NCBI RefSeq assembly: GCF_964204865.1
Contig: NC_135255.1
Location: 21,171,135-21,235,134 of the forward strand
Reading direction: 5' to 3'
DNA: 64,000 nucleotides
Source of the DNA: Styela clava
Lineage: Eukaryota > Chordata > Ascidiacea > Stolidobranchia > Styelidae
The notes under the pieces are model-generated. The model did no database searches and was not told the origin of the DNA. It saw only the letters and a program-made list of their open reading frames with translations. Shown in pieces: positions 34,830 through 49,346 of the stretch (the stretch's first letter is position 1; each line of letters starts with the position of its first letter). A program made the position numbers and the translations under genes.

Positions 34830-36639
34830 TAAAGTAACTTAACCATCATTACAAACCTGTTATATGAAATAAAAACTATGACTAATCCACTTCCGACAAC
34901 ATTCAGATATTGCATCCTCGAATCACCTCGCTGTATGAATCCACAAACTGCACTTCCAGGCAACAAATTTCAAAGTATTTACTTTTCAGACAGTCAAACA
35001 TGATTTCATACTATTATGGTTACCTGTAACTTGAAGATCTTTACTAACCTGTTGAAAACCATGAAAAAAAAAATACAAAATCATCTCCATAACAGAAATC
35101 AAGTATGGCTCCATATACAGATATACCATGTTTCCCCAAAAATAAGACTGGGTCTCATTTCAATTTTCTTCCGAAAAATAACACTAGTGCTTATTTTCGG
35201 GAGATATCTTATATTTTTATTTATTAAAAACAAACTTAAAAAGTAGAGAATTAAGAGATTTTCAAATATACAAACTATGAACCTATATATATATATATAT
35301 TATAACCTATATATGAACCTCGGTTAAATGTGATTCAAGCGAATTCTTTCCACTAATTAGGTTTGCCTGTACCTTCAAGATCATCACTAACCTGTTAAAC
35401 ACACAAAAAATAAGACTAATCCACACCTCATAACAGAATTTGAGTGTGGCTCCATATTACTGAACTGCTCAAGTCTGTGGCTCCATTTTCTATCCTGTAT
35501 TTCCAGCCAATAAATTCTCGGTTAAATGTGATTCAAGCGTATTCTTTTCACTAATAAGGTTTGCCTGTACCTTCAAGATCATTACTAACCTGTTAAACAC
35601 ACAAAAAATAAGACTAATCCACACCTCATAACAGAATTTGAGTGTGGCTCCATATTACTGAACTGCTCAAGTCTGTGGCTCCATTTTCTATCCTGTATTT
35701 CCAGGCAATAAATTCTCGGTAAAATGCGATTCAAGCATATTTTTTTCACTAATAAGGTTTGTCTGTACCTTCGAGATCATCACTAACCTGTTAAGCACAC
35801 AAAAAATAAGACTAATCCACTTCTCAAAACGAATTTGAGTGTGGCTCCATATTACTAAACTGCTTAAGTCTGTGGCTCCATTTTCTATCCTGTATTTCCA
35901 GGCAATAAATTCTCGGTTAAATGTGATTCAAGCGTATTCTTTCCACTAATTAGGTTCGCCTGTACCTTCAAGATAATCACTAACCTGTTAAACACACAAA
36001 AAATAAGACTAATCCACTTCTCAAAACGAATTTGAGTGTGGCTCCATATTACTGAACTGCTCAAGTCTGTGGCTCCATTTTCTATCCTGTATTTCCAGGC
36101 AATAAATTCCCGGTTAAATGTGATTCAAGCGTATTCTTTTCACTAATAAGGTTTGCCTGTACCTTCAAGATCATTACTAACCTGTTAAACACACAAAAAA
36201 TAAGACTAATCCACACCTCATAACAGAATTTGAGTGTGGCTCCATATTACTGAACTGCTCAAGTCTGTGGCTCCATTTTCTATCCTGTATTTCCAGCCAA
36301 TAAATTCTCGGTTAAATGTGATTCAAGCGTATTCTTTTCACTAATAAGGTTTGCCTGTACCTTCAAGATCATTACTAACCTGTTAAACACACAAAAAATA
36401 AGACTAATCCACACCTCAACAGAATTTGAGTGTGGCTCCATATTACTGAACTGCTCAAGTCTGTGGCTCCATTTTCTATCCTGTATTTCCAGGCAATAAA
36501 TTCTCGGTAAAATGCGATTCAAGCATATTTTTTTCACTAATAAGGTTTGTCTGTACCTTCGAGATCATCACTAACCTGTTAAGCACACAAAAAATAAGAC
36601 TAATCCACTTCTCAAAACGAATTTGAGTGTGGCTCCATA
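34830..36639. repeat. ~197-bp satellite, left block
   Basis: The anchor CGGTTAAATGTGATTCAAGC recurs with small changes at 35321, 35519, 35717, 35914, 36111, 36309 and 36505, spacing 196-198 bp. Copies at 34830-35120 are strongly diverged, a typical array edge. On minus each unit carries TGTGTTTAACAGGTTAGT, an acceptor directly joined to a donor. The array resumes at 38902 after an inserted element. Confidence 0.95.
35126..35290. mobile_element. CCGTGTTTCC-family MITE, truncated
   Basis: CCATGTTTCCCCAAAAATAA after a TA at 35124-35125, with interior CTTATTTTCGGGAGATAT and AGTAGAGAATT as in the copy at 42907. The right end is replaced by a TATA microsatellite near 35287. Confidence 0.75.
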
Positions 36640-38901
36640 CCGTAAAAGCAGGTAACTTCGGATGATTTCACTATATTATGAACAATTTCTCCGCCGCCTA
36701 TTGTTCAATTGAAGCCAAACTTGAAATATAATACAATGAAGCCTTTCTCTTCACGATAAACTCGGTTTCATATCAGTCAATACCTTTTTTCATTCAAATT
36801 ATTGACTTTATTCGTCTGCAGATCTGTATTCCAAATGTTTCTAACTTCGGATGGCCACTTTTCGCTTTGCGTCACTTCGTCGTGAGAGAGAAATGTCTGC
36901 GTGATCAGTGACGCGTGATAACGTCGCTGCGTAGAACTTACGATGCCGTGATCCGTTTTGCGTGTCGCACACTGACGTTCGTCTATGACGGCCGTTTTAT
37001 TTTTTTCCGATTGTTAATTCTTTCGGGTCGGCGGACATTGAAGTTTTATATATCTGGTCAATGACATTAGCAGCATGCTTAATGTCATTGATCTGGTATA
37101 CCCGTGCGTTTACATCGGCAACAGCTCTTGAAGACAAGAAGGACTGATTTCAAAACCCAAATTAATTTTATTCTGATTTTTATCTTAAGTGTTGGCTTTG
37201 ATCTTATCACTGTTTGTATATTATTAATCGTTCGAGTTTAAAGAGAACGGTGATATTATTATCGACACCGGGATGGAGATATTTATTAAGACGATGATTG
37301 ACGTTCTTATGCTTTGCACCTGCGATTGCACGAATCCTGAATTTTTATTTATTATAATAATTGAATAAATCGGCCGTTATGCATTTATACTTGTCATAAG
37401 GCTTTTGGTCCTAATAGCGGGTCGGACGCTCAATATATATAACTATTTCCCTCAAGTTTTAACGTTTTTTTTTGGACAAAACAATAACCCGACGGTTATT
37501 ATAGCTAAAATCGTTACCGACTAACTCACAATTTTATCTACGGAATTTGCGAACTCAGCACTTTACTCGACGAGTTTGACAGTGTCACGCCATAATTATT
37601 ACCGCTAAAATGCTTCAAAATACAACGCATGTAATAATTTATGATAATTTTGCCCATCGCTATTTCTGACATTTCGCAAAACTAAACCATTTATTTCTGA
37701 CTATTCTTAATTTCATGAAAGTGCTAGATTTTGCTAATATGATCGTTTTAATACAAAACAAAAATGAGACAACATGGGACAAATGAAAATAAAAAAACAG
37801 ACGCATAAACTAAGTCGTAAAAATGGAAGTGGAAAACAATTTTTAATACGAAACAAAAATGAAACGAATGAAAATAATAAAAAAAATAATGATATATTAC
37901 GATAGGTAGTAAAAAATGGCAGTGGAAATGGAAAACAATATGGAACGGTGGAGCTTGTGGCTCGTGTTCATAATTCAGATATAATGTATTCACAGGCAGA
38001 TAGACAAAGTCAAATGACATGAAACGGATAAAACGCCAAATAGAAACTTTGATACTCTTTTCTTCATTTTGCGACTTACTCGTATGTGGTCCAACCTCCT
38101 ACTGAGTGCACCTGAGTTTCATGCTCACCTGTGCGACATTCTACGCTTAAGATATTATCATCGTAAACATACATACTTTATCATTCTGATAGTATAGATA
38201 CGCGTAACTGGCTGTCCATTAGCCTTACGTATCAACAACCTCTATACGTTCAGAGAATGAATGCAAAAATATTAACGCACAAATTTGATGTGCTTTAAAC
38301 GGATTCACAATGAATAAACAGCATATGACTGGGGCTATAATGAAGTTTCTGAAGGATTTGGTGACTAGGATCAGGTAGGGGCTTTCACTTTATATTTAAC
38401 TACACGTGGCGCCACATAGTCTGGCGTTCAAATGTCGCAGCGAGTTACGCAATGTGACGTCGGCGTTAAATGGAGCGAAATTGAATCACGTTGTTGACGT
38501 CACGTTCAGCGTAAGCATCGTAACGTCGATATTTTGACGAAATTTTTAAATCAAAATAATATATTTTACTTGAATCGCACGCGACATCTCGCGATCACTG
38601 TAATTTTCCTTGTACATTGTGTATGCCCTCTAGCGATTGACGGTCTTTTAGTGAAGTTAGCGTCGGCAGAAGTCGCTATGTTAGCCGCTCAAAAACAAGG
38701 TGTCAATTTTTAGCTAAAATGTGATTTTTTGTGTCAAAAAATAAATAAGATTAGGCGATTGAATATGATAACAGATTTAGATATATAAGGACTCTCTATA
38801 GAAACTGCCAGAAGCAAAATATGACGTAATTTAGTCAAGATATAAACGATTGAAAATTTCATCCGAAGTTACAAACCATCCGAGGTTACCTGCGTTTACG
38901 G
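36640..38901. mobile_element. 2.26-kb TA-flanked element inserted in the satellite
   Basis: The 25-bp termini match at 23 positions: CCGTAAAAGCAGGTAAC on the left, GTTACCTGCGTTTACGG on the right. The target TA is duplicated (36638-36639, 38902-38903) and satellite units are continuous across the site. AACTTCGGATG near 36843 and CATCCGAAGTTAC near 38862 form subterminal repeats. No transposase frame; non-autonomous, superfamily unclear. Confidence 0.9.
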
Positions 38902-39505
38902 TATTACTAAACTGCTTAAGTCTGTGGCTCCATTTTCTATCCTGTATTTCCAGGCAATAAATTCTCGGTTAAATGTGATTCAAGCGTAATCTTTCCACTA
39001 ATTAGGTTTGCCTGTACCTTCAAGATCATCACTAACCTGTTAAACACACAAAAAATAAGACTAATCCACTTCTCAAAACGAATTTTTGAGTGTGGCTCCA
39101 TATTACTGAACTGCTCTAGTCTGTGGCTCCATTTTCTATCCTGTATTTCCAGGCAATAAATTCTCGGTTAAATGTGATTCAAGCGTATTCTTTTCACTAA
39201 TAAGGTTTGCCTGTACCTTCAAGATCATTACTAACCTGTTAAACACACAAAAAATAAGACTAATCCACTTCTCAAAACGAATTTGAGTGTGGCTCCATAT
39301 TACTGAACTGCTCAAGTCTGTGGCTCCATTTTCTATCCTGTATTTCCAGGCAATAAATTCTCGGTTAAATGTGATTCAAGCATATTTTTTTCACTAATAA
39401 GGTTTGCCTGTACCTTCAAGATCATCACTAACCTGTTAAACACACAAAAAATAGGACTAATCCACTTTTCATACCAGAATTTCAGTGTGGCTCCGTATTA
39501 CTGCA
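38902..39505. repeat. ~197-bp satellite, right block
   Basis: Three further units with anchors at 38966, 39165 and 39362, continuing the array broken at 36639. Confidence 0.95.
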
Positions 39506-39510
39506 TAGCA

Positions 39511-39650
39511 CCATGGCCTGGCCTGGCCCCGATTTCTCCGTGGCCCGGCCTCAATTTTTCTGTGGCCCGGCCCCAATTTCTCCGTGGCCTGGCCCCAATT
39601 TCTCCGTGGCCTGGCCCCATTTCAGTGGCCTGGCCCCAAAGCCACAAAAA
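39511..39650. repeat. 22-bp GC-rich minisatellite, inverted relative to 31418-31565
   Basis: Units of ATTTCTCCGTGGCCTGGCCC, ending CCAAAGCCACAAAAAAGTGA, the reverse complement of the arrangement at 31.4 kb. Confidence 0.88.
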
Positions 39651-40425
39651 AGTGACCACTCCCTCTCCGTGTCTGGGTTGGTGATTTTGGCTGTCGTGCA
39701 TGTTGCTTGATTTGCATTGAGCAATATTCCCGTTCACGCTAAGGCAAGACAGTCAAATTACAACGTTCATAACTAGCTTATTAGATCGCATGAAGATATT
39801 GCAGTACAATCTGTGCTTAAAATTTAATGTTTATTTGGGTATTGAATGAACATTGGTATTTGTAAGGTATACAAAGTTCCTGAAAAATTGTGAGAGGTAA
39901 AAAAGGTTGAACAACACTGAGCTAAATCATTGAGCTGAAGTTACAAACGTTCTATTACTACCAAATATCCAACATATCGTGCTTCAAAACATTAGATTTT
40001 TACATAGTATGGTTGTCTCTTCGCCCATTAATTCCCATGCATTCGCCGACAAGAAATGCGGCGGAACAGAAGATCTGTCGAGCGTTAACTATCTGTAGCA
40101 TAACAATGGTAAGACTATGGTCATTTTGATCCATTGTTAAGATATCAATGGTATGACTGTCGATTAGCTACGCACACGTGATCAACTTCTGCATTAAGTT
40201 GCCACATTTGAAAAATATCACGAAACGTTCGCTATGTAAAATCTTGACGTTATGTAATATATATTAATACTGTACTGCAAAAAATTAGCCGAAGCAATAA
40301 TCTTATTCGAGAATTATATTAGTAAATGAATAAAAAAAAATGTCATAATTTCTGTACATTTATTTATTTTTTCACTGGATGACTTCCCGTTGTCTCGCTT
40401 TCTCGTTTGCTCCGCGCTTGTCGCT
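39651..40425. other. Non-coding stretch with repeat fragments
   Basis: A worn hAT-like end (AAAGGTTGAACAACACTG) lies near 39903. CATAACAATGGTAAGAC and CCATTGTTAAG near 40100 match, inverted, sequence at 16965-17015. No gene. Confidence 0.4.
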
Positions 40426-40437
40426 AAAGTTAGTTAT

Positions 40438-41682
40438 TAGAGACATTTTTCAAAGAAACTGTGTTAATATTGCAGCTAGTGTTATTGGTCATGCTAAATG
40501 GAACTCAATGTCTATTAATAGTAAAAAAATGTATGAGAGAAGAATTTCAGATGTCATAATGTATATAGTAGAGGTGTTACCAATAGAATGGAAATTGTAT
40601 TATTGCAACCAGATTCTCATGATAGTGTAGAAAATGATATTCTTAACCCTTTTGATTTTGAAGAAATTCCTACAACAAAAGAATTGCATATAATGTATGA
40701 AAAAAATACTGGCATGATAATTTTATTAATAAGAAAGTATTTCATATTGGTCAGAGGTATAATATAACTGTAGACGATATAAAATGGATAGATATCTGGA
40801 ATTATTATATTCCCAAAAAGTTACAAATTTTAGGATGGAAAATAGCACATATGGCATTGCAAACAGGGGATAAAATAAGGCATTGGGTAGATGGTGATGA
40901 TGAGTACTGTCAGCTGTGTAACAACAACATTGTAGAAACTTGTAAACATTTATTTTTTGCATGCGTTCATGTTAGACAATTCTGGGAATGGTGTAACATT
41001 GCACCTCCCCAGTACAATATTAAAAATATAATTTTCCTACAAAATGTATAACCAATATTAGGACTGATCATTGCGTGTGCAAAAGGGGCAATATGGGATT
41101 TTCGAAATTATATTATATTTGAAGAAGGGCAAACTTACCAATCAACCATGCGAACAATTTTCAAATGCAAGCTGAAAGCTGCCATCAAATATATGGGAGA
41201 AGGAACAAAATTGAAAATAAAAAGCGATGAAACTATTGATGTGTTATTTGATAAATCTGTTATGCTTTAAATATGTATATAGTGTTATTTCATTTAAATT
41301 TCGAAGGCATCTACCGTATTTATTGTATATCATCAACATCGATAGAAAGTAGAAAAAACCCTATAATCATGGTATGGAAGTTTTTCTTATTCCTATCTAA
41401 TTTATTGAAAACTTTTATTTTTCCATGCAAATTAATTACTTGATGGTAATATAATTATAAATTAATAAAATGACACAGATCAACTATACTGAACTTCAAA
41501 TGGACATGGATGTAATATGCATATATATGTGATTGATAAATTGGTATTGTATGATTTTATAATTCGTATATACAATATGACTTTTTGAAATGGTGGTAAT
41601 TAAAACCATGATATTCAAAATTCTAAAAAAATGATTAATAATCTTGATCTAATTTGAAAACTAATAATAAAAAAAAATAAAA
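40438..41682 (+). mobile_element. 5'-truncated LINE, 12-bp TSD
   Basis: AAAGTTAGTTAT occurs at 40426-40437 and 41683-41694, the second just after an A-rich tail, as for target-primed retrotransposition. Only the end of the reverse-transcriptase polyprotein remains, in several frames. It includes WNYYIPKKLQILGWKIAHMA and a zinc-knuckle zf-RVT motif CQLCNNNIVETCKHLFFAC followed by FWEW. It ends DETIDVLFDKSVML and a stop near 41268. This C-terminal layout fits L1/Tx1-like elements. Dead copy. Confidence 0.9.
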
Positions 41683-41694
41683 AAAGTTAGTTAT

Positions 41695-42079
41695 CAGTGG
41701 CCGCTCAGGTGCAGACCATTACGTGAACTAAAGGCGTGATTAGGCGTCTATTGAAAAATTAATTTCTCACTCTCGAATGAGATAGGCTTGGGGTTTTGCT
41801 AACAGTAGCCTACCAGAGTACCGTACCAGTATGGTAGCTTTCAAGAATTCTACCCTATTGAATTTGTGTATACCGTAATTTACGGTATTCTGTTATTCCT
41901 GTACTTGGTTCCAGAGTACAATACATTACAGCATTAGCTTTGATAAATCATTATCTATCTACCGGTACCAGTGCCGGTCATACAATTTCATGATTTTTTC
42001 TCAATTCTATGATTTCAAATTTGAAAAGTCTAGGAATTTAAATATAAAATTTTCTAAATTAACTTGACAAAACATCAAA
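41695..42079. other. Upstream region of the ILF2 copy
   Basis: No clear promoter element; GTACCGTACC/TACCGGTACC-like words are scattered here as elsewhere in the window. Confidence 0.3.
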
Positions 42080-42766
42080 ATGAAAGGTCGAGGAACAAAC
42101 AGAGTGTTTGTGCCTCACATTCCATTCGATTTTGTGATGTTGAACAAGCTTTCTCAAGAGTGAAGCCAGCACTTGATGACGAAGCTTTTATCCAGGTCAG
42201 TACGGCACACTTTACAGATCGAGAGTCATTGTCTCGTTTTAAAGAATTCCATTCTGTTGATGAGCAAACACCCTCTTTTCGGGGATGTCGGGAGATCGTT
42301 TTTCATCAATATCGGTAAAAATATAGTATAATTAGGTTGCACTAATCTAAATGCCCTGATTTAGATTGTTATCGAGACGAACATGGTGCGATAAGACGCA
42401 TCTGCCGTCTTGCCATACGCCCCTGGTCTCTGAGACTTGTGGACTGTTTGTTTTATTAAATCAAATAACTCGTTTCATTCTTCCTCAGTTTTAATATATG
42501 AATATTTTTTTATCATGAAATGCTTCTGTTTTTTCTTTGATATGGAGTCTAATTCAACATTTTTTCCACCTAATACTTATAACATTTCCGAATCGCTTTG
42601 TTTTTGTTATTTCCACTATTTTAATTTTCCAATACAGGAATTTCTATTTTGAGAGCCTGTTTTATCAAAAATTTGATATCTCAAACATATTTCAAACAGT
42701 AATTATTTTTAACTCACTTTCCTACAGGCTCTAATAAAACGAAACCAAGACTTGAACGTGACTTAG

Positions 42767-42889
<123 letters not shown>

Positions 42890-42906
42890 TAGTACTTGAG
42901 CTACTA

Positions 42907-43206
42907 TCGTGTTTCCACGAAAATAAAACAGGGTATTATTTTAATTTTCTTTCGAAAAATAACAATAGGACTTATTTGGGGAGATGTATTTTACTTTCAT
43001 CTATCAGAAACAAAATTACGAAGTAGAGAATTACAAGATTTTCAAATATACAAAACATAGATTAAGCATTTAAAACATGTGGTAGAGATATCTTGCTACC
43101 GACTCAAAAAAAATTGCGCCATCGACTAGGTGTTAGTTTAGAGGGAGGGCTTATACTAAAATCATTTAAAAAAGTTGGCTAGGTCTTATTTTCGGGGAAA
43201 ACAAGG
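42907..43206. mobile_element. CCGTGTTTCC-family MITE in ILF2 intron 2
   Basis: The left end TCGTGTTTCCACGAAAATAA is mirrored by TTATTTTCGGGGAAAACAAGG, each flanked by TA. Same family as 1080-1477. Confidence 0.82.
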
Positions 43207-43458
43207 TAGATATCTTGTTTCACCGATCATGGTTTAACAGGGGGGATTCGATTATTTAAATTTCAGAATTCACCCATGCTTTCTGAGATAGAATTAAAAA
43301 AGAAGTACTTTATCAAATCAATGGTTCTGTTCAAAAGAGTGATGTTTGTTTAAAAACTGTCTTTTTCCACTTTTGGTAAAATTGTCCCACTTGCATGTAT
43401 GCGAAGAAATATGGTGTATTGCTTTTCAGCCATAGCTCATTATTTTATTCTTTCATAG

Positions 43459-45310
<1,852 letters not shown>

Positions 45311-45714
45311 AAAGAACTGTTTCCTCTCTGAACAAAACATTGTGAAAGTTGGCACTATTATGTTAAAAGCTATTTTGAATATCATTTTGATGAGGATTAT
45401 ACAACATTTTTGTAGGTGGGCCATATAACTTCAGACATCTAGCTGTGTTAAAGTTTTTCTCATACCAAATCGTTTTATGCACCTCCGTTTTAAACAAACT
45501 TCACTGTTACACATGAATTTACTGATTCTAAACTATTTATCTTTCTGGTCAGACATTACATTCCAAATTTATTACCAAGATTACCTTTAATATTCTAGAT
45601 TTTAACTTGTGATGCAAACAACCTAATATATTGGAAATAAATAGTTTGGAATTGGGACCATAATATACAAGTTTTATGTAGATTGAATATCTTTATATTA
45701 ATAGATCTTTCTCT

Positions 45715-46110
45715 GTAGTGTAGTGGTTACCACGTTCGCTTTACACATGGAAGATCCCCGGTTCGAGCTCAGGTGGCAAACAAGCTTTTCATCAAGATTC
45801 TTATTTTGTGTCTTTGGGATCTGGCCATATCTTAAAACTATTCTAACTAAGAAACAGTTTGTCATGTAATATTATTTCTCTGTGACATGGGCTGGTACCC
45901 GGACGAGAGGCCACAGTTTGCCATACATTAGGCGCTTTTGTTGTCCTTTCTCGTTTAGGTTAAACACAAAAATTTGGAATATCAGAATTATTTATTCAAA
46001 ACGTTGACTGGTATCCAGTTGAGAGACGGGGCTTCATCATTTTAGTAGAGTCATCTTACTAGTTTTCCCCTCTCTTTTTCTCTAAATAAAAATAGAAATA
46101 TTATCACAGA
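45715..46110 (+). repeat. tRNA-Val-derived SINE or pseudo-tRNA
   Basis: GTAGTGTAGTGGTTACCACG and CCCCGGTTCGAGC are clear A and B boxes of a tRNA-Val type sequence, with a TAC anticodon in TTTACAC. The anticodon stem, T stem and acceptor stem are mispaired, so it is not a working tRNA. The tail shares GGACGAGAGGCC with other SINE-like copies. Confidence 0.65.
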
Positions 46111-46392
46111 ATAATAAAATTTTGCATGTTTCTGAATATAACCATGACATTCGTAAAATACTGAATGTTGTGCAATGAACATGCACATAAATCAACTTTG
46201 CTAATTTAGGAAACTCTTGTCAAGTGTTACAAGCGTTTTAAAGGCACGGCAATACAATTAATCAAAAAGTTTTCACAAAAAATTAAAAACAGCATTTTGT
46301 GTGGCTGTGAGGTTGAAGTTACAACCTGAATATCAATTCAAGTTTCAAAATAAGTCTAGGTTAAAGCAAGGTCCCTTGCCGACAAAACATTT

Positions 46393-46594
46393 ATAGGGTG
46401 TCCGTAAAGTTCTAAAATTTATAAAATTGCAAACGGAATTTATCGATGCTATACATTGTTTTGGCCCTCACAGATGTATTAATTGAAGTAAAAATACCTA
46501 AACAATTATTGATTAAAAGACAACAAACCTGGTTGAGATATATTGAGACCTGTTTTCATAACAAAATTCAAAGGGACTTTATGGACACCCTGTA
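46393..46594. mobile_element. Short TA-flanked MITE
   Basis: AGGGTGTCCGTAAAGTTC on the left is mirrored by GGGACTTTATGGACACCCT on the right, with TA at both ends. A truncated relative lies near 51605-51815. Confidence 0.75.
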
Positions 46595-46683
46595 TTTCAT
46601 AGTAGTTTTGGTTTTAGTCATACGAAATGTAACAAAATAAAATTTGTGAAAATGTGATATTAGACTTTTGAACCACTCTCCAC

Positions 46684-48878
46684 TAGGCTTGCACGTAATT
46701 TACGGATTTACGTAATTACGTAATTATTTTGAGTTACGGAAGGGAAGTTACGAATTACGTGAAGTCGTAATTATTGCATTGAAACGAGCTTTCTTCAAAG
46801 CAGTCAATTTCGTCGATTGCGAAAAATGAAAGCTCAACAAGTAGAAGTTAGAGTTCCGGTATTCGCAGCCGTTTTACTCTCTTTCACCTTTCTTGCTACG
46901 TAGGTGAAGGAGGGCATGACGCGTTGCCATTCACTAACCTATTATCAACTTCTCTGGCATGGCCAATGTAAATTATTAACGTAGTTAAGGGGGAAGAACT
47001 GAGTAGGGCCGTTTGACGCCAACACACCTGGTTTTAACTTCTCCCGTAACTTAACCGTAGATAAGGGATAGAATTGCGTTGAGACCGATTGACGCCAACA
47101 CACCTGGTTTCAACTTCTCTCGCATCTTATCTAGCTTGGCCATGGCCAATGTACATAATAACCGTAGATAGGGGGAAGAATTGTGTTAAGACCGATGTAC
47201 GCTAACACGCCCGGTTTCAACTTCTTCGGGTGAAATGACTAATGAACGCAGGAGATCAATCTTTCAAACATGGTCTATCAAACATTTGTATCCATTTTAC
47301 TTTTATTTATTATTTACTTGTTCCAGTTTTCCGTTACTTATGGTATATATGTTCCGTTTCTATTTTATTCTATTTTATAGTCACGCGTTTAAATAGTGGG
47401 AATTCCCCACCAAGTGTGGATTAGCAATGCTTAACCATTCTTTATTGTTAATATCAACGCTTGATATATGAACATGGAATATCATACTGTTTTGGGCTGT
47501 TTTATTTCAGACTTGGGGTATAAACAGGAAAATATCCATAACCTTTCAACACGACGATCTTGTGAAATTTAACGAAGAGCTTTCGCGACGAATTGGAACC
47601 AAATAAGCGAAAAGAGCGATTGATCACTCGCGCCAATACCTCGCCGTGATAATTAATGTCGCGCTTATCAAATAGCAATATGACGACAAAAGAGAGATTG
47701 CGTAATGAACCAACGCAACTTCGTCTTCTCGGCATCGGTAAAGCGATTGAGACGGCAGAGAAACAGCAAAACGACGGATTCCTCGCGGACCGCAAAAAAT
47801 TTAACTGCTATCATATAGAATCAAATATGAGCCAGTGTGTTTATTCTGTGCGAGATCCATTTTCTATTACAAAATCTTGATGTTCTGTTAACGGTTTTAT
47901 CGTTATATATCAGTCCGGATGATGTTATATATCAGTCCGCATGATGTTTTTCACAATTCCTCTCAATATTTCGGCCATATATGATTAACTGTCTTACCAA
48001 ATGCGCCAACTTATTTTGATTTATCGTCGACTTGAATACCACCGGCACTCGACCAAACTTGTGTCAATCTTGGCCGATAGGATCGCCGACTTGAGTTAGC
48101 AAATAAATGTCGTGAGTGTAAAATAAATGTCACGAAATGCATTGTTTTGCGATATAACTTTTGTATTTTCGGAGAAGGCATATCATATAAGTTCGATATT
48201 TAAATTATACTCAAATAAATAATATTTGATCTAAATTTATCGCAAATAATGTTATAAACATTCAGTCCGCGAGATGATTAAATGTAAAATGAAGCATGGT
48301 AATCGGAATATCGTCAATAAGTCGACATCAATAATTATTATTATAAAATGCTTAACAAGGCAGTAATGTCGGATAATGCAGAAGACGCTGCAAAAACAAG
48401 TCTTCGTCGCGAGGAAATCGCAAGTATAATCAAACGAGTGAATACGCTCGTCGTTGGTTAATAAATTAGAAACCCGTAATTTTAATTCAGTGTTAAGGTG
48501 GTTTTAAAAAACTATCGTTTCCATAAATATCCGTATACCAGTGTCGGTAATGATAAAATAAAATTGATCGCATAAAAATGGGACGGTTAATTTGCGAAGG
48601 TGATAAAGGAAAACCAAAGCTAACACAAAAGATAAAAATCAGAATAAAATTTATTTGAATTCACTTCTTGATATTTGTCTTTAACATCTGTCGACGGCGT
48701 GTAGTACTGCCAAGAATATGAAAACCCAACTTCAATGTCCCATTCGGAAAAGAAGTGGATTCAATTGGTTGTTATGATAGGTTTAAATGCGTGGAAAAAT
48801 ATCGCAATTACGGGGTCATTACGTAATTGATTTTGCCGTAATTACGGAATTGATTTTTGTCAATTACGTGCAAGCCTA
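46684..48878. mobile_element. TAGGCTTGCAC-family element, copy 2, ILF2 intron 3
   Basis: Ends TAGGCTTGCACGTAATT and AATTACGTGCAAGCCTA, flanked by perfect 8-bp duplications CTCTCCAC (46676-46683 and 48879-48886). Three ~125-bp tandem units with GACGCCAACACACCTGGTTT lie at about 46915-47230. A 74-codon open frame at 47656-47880 is unrecognised. Confidence 0.9.
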
Positions 48879-48984
48879 CTCTCCACTGATAGAGGAGTTG
48901 CATGTTTTCTTGCAAAAGATCCTAAGTCTTCAACTAAATGTGAGAAGCATACTGGAAAGTTGAAACTACTTAATGGTTTTATAT

Positions 48985-49346
48985 CACTGCGGCCCGCTGG
49001 CCGAATGTGACCCACACAGAAAAATTATGCAGCCCGTGGAGAAGTGCTAAATTTCAATGAGGTGTGGCCTGTGATACGAGTTTTCAATTTTATTTAATCT
49101 GCTAAAAGTAATTCCAATCCCTTTGCGTTGCATAGCCTATACTTGAGTCCAACTTAATATCCATGCCTAGGATGTTACAATGCCCTAACAGCTAGCTTGT
49201 GCGAAGTGAACAACGCATGTCATAAGATAAATAACCAGTAGTTTTGTCCCTACAACTACAAAAAGCCTATGTTAAATAAGGGTTCGGCCCGTGGTTTCAC
49301 CCAGTTATTTGAATCTGGCCCTCCTGTATCAAAGGTTGCACACCCC
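48985..49346. mobile_element. Worn hAT-like element, ILF2 intron 3
   Basis: The right end GGTTGCACACCCCTG is hAT-like. The left end (CTGCGGCCCGCTGGCC) is damaged, and no TSD is visible. Confidence 0.5.

Noticed and set aside
36280-36537. 85-codon minus-strand frame in the satellite
   Set aside because: It spans more than one satellite unit because unit length is near a multiple of three; stops appear in neighbouring units, so no coding pressure is evident.
34830-39505. CRISPR array
   Set aside because: Units are ~197 bp and homogeneous along their whole length, without short repeats and unique spacers; this is satellite DNA in an animal genome.
45717-45790. tRNA-Val gene
   Set aside because: Box A and box B are good, but the anticodon, T and acceptor stems are mispaired and the sequence continues into SINE-like tail, so it was called a SINE or pseudo-tRNA.
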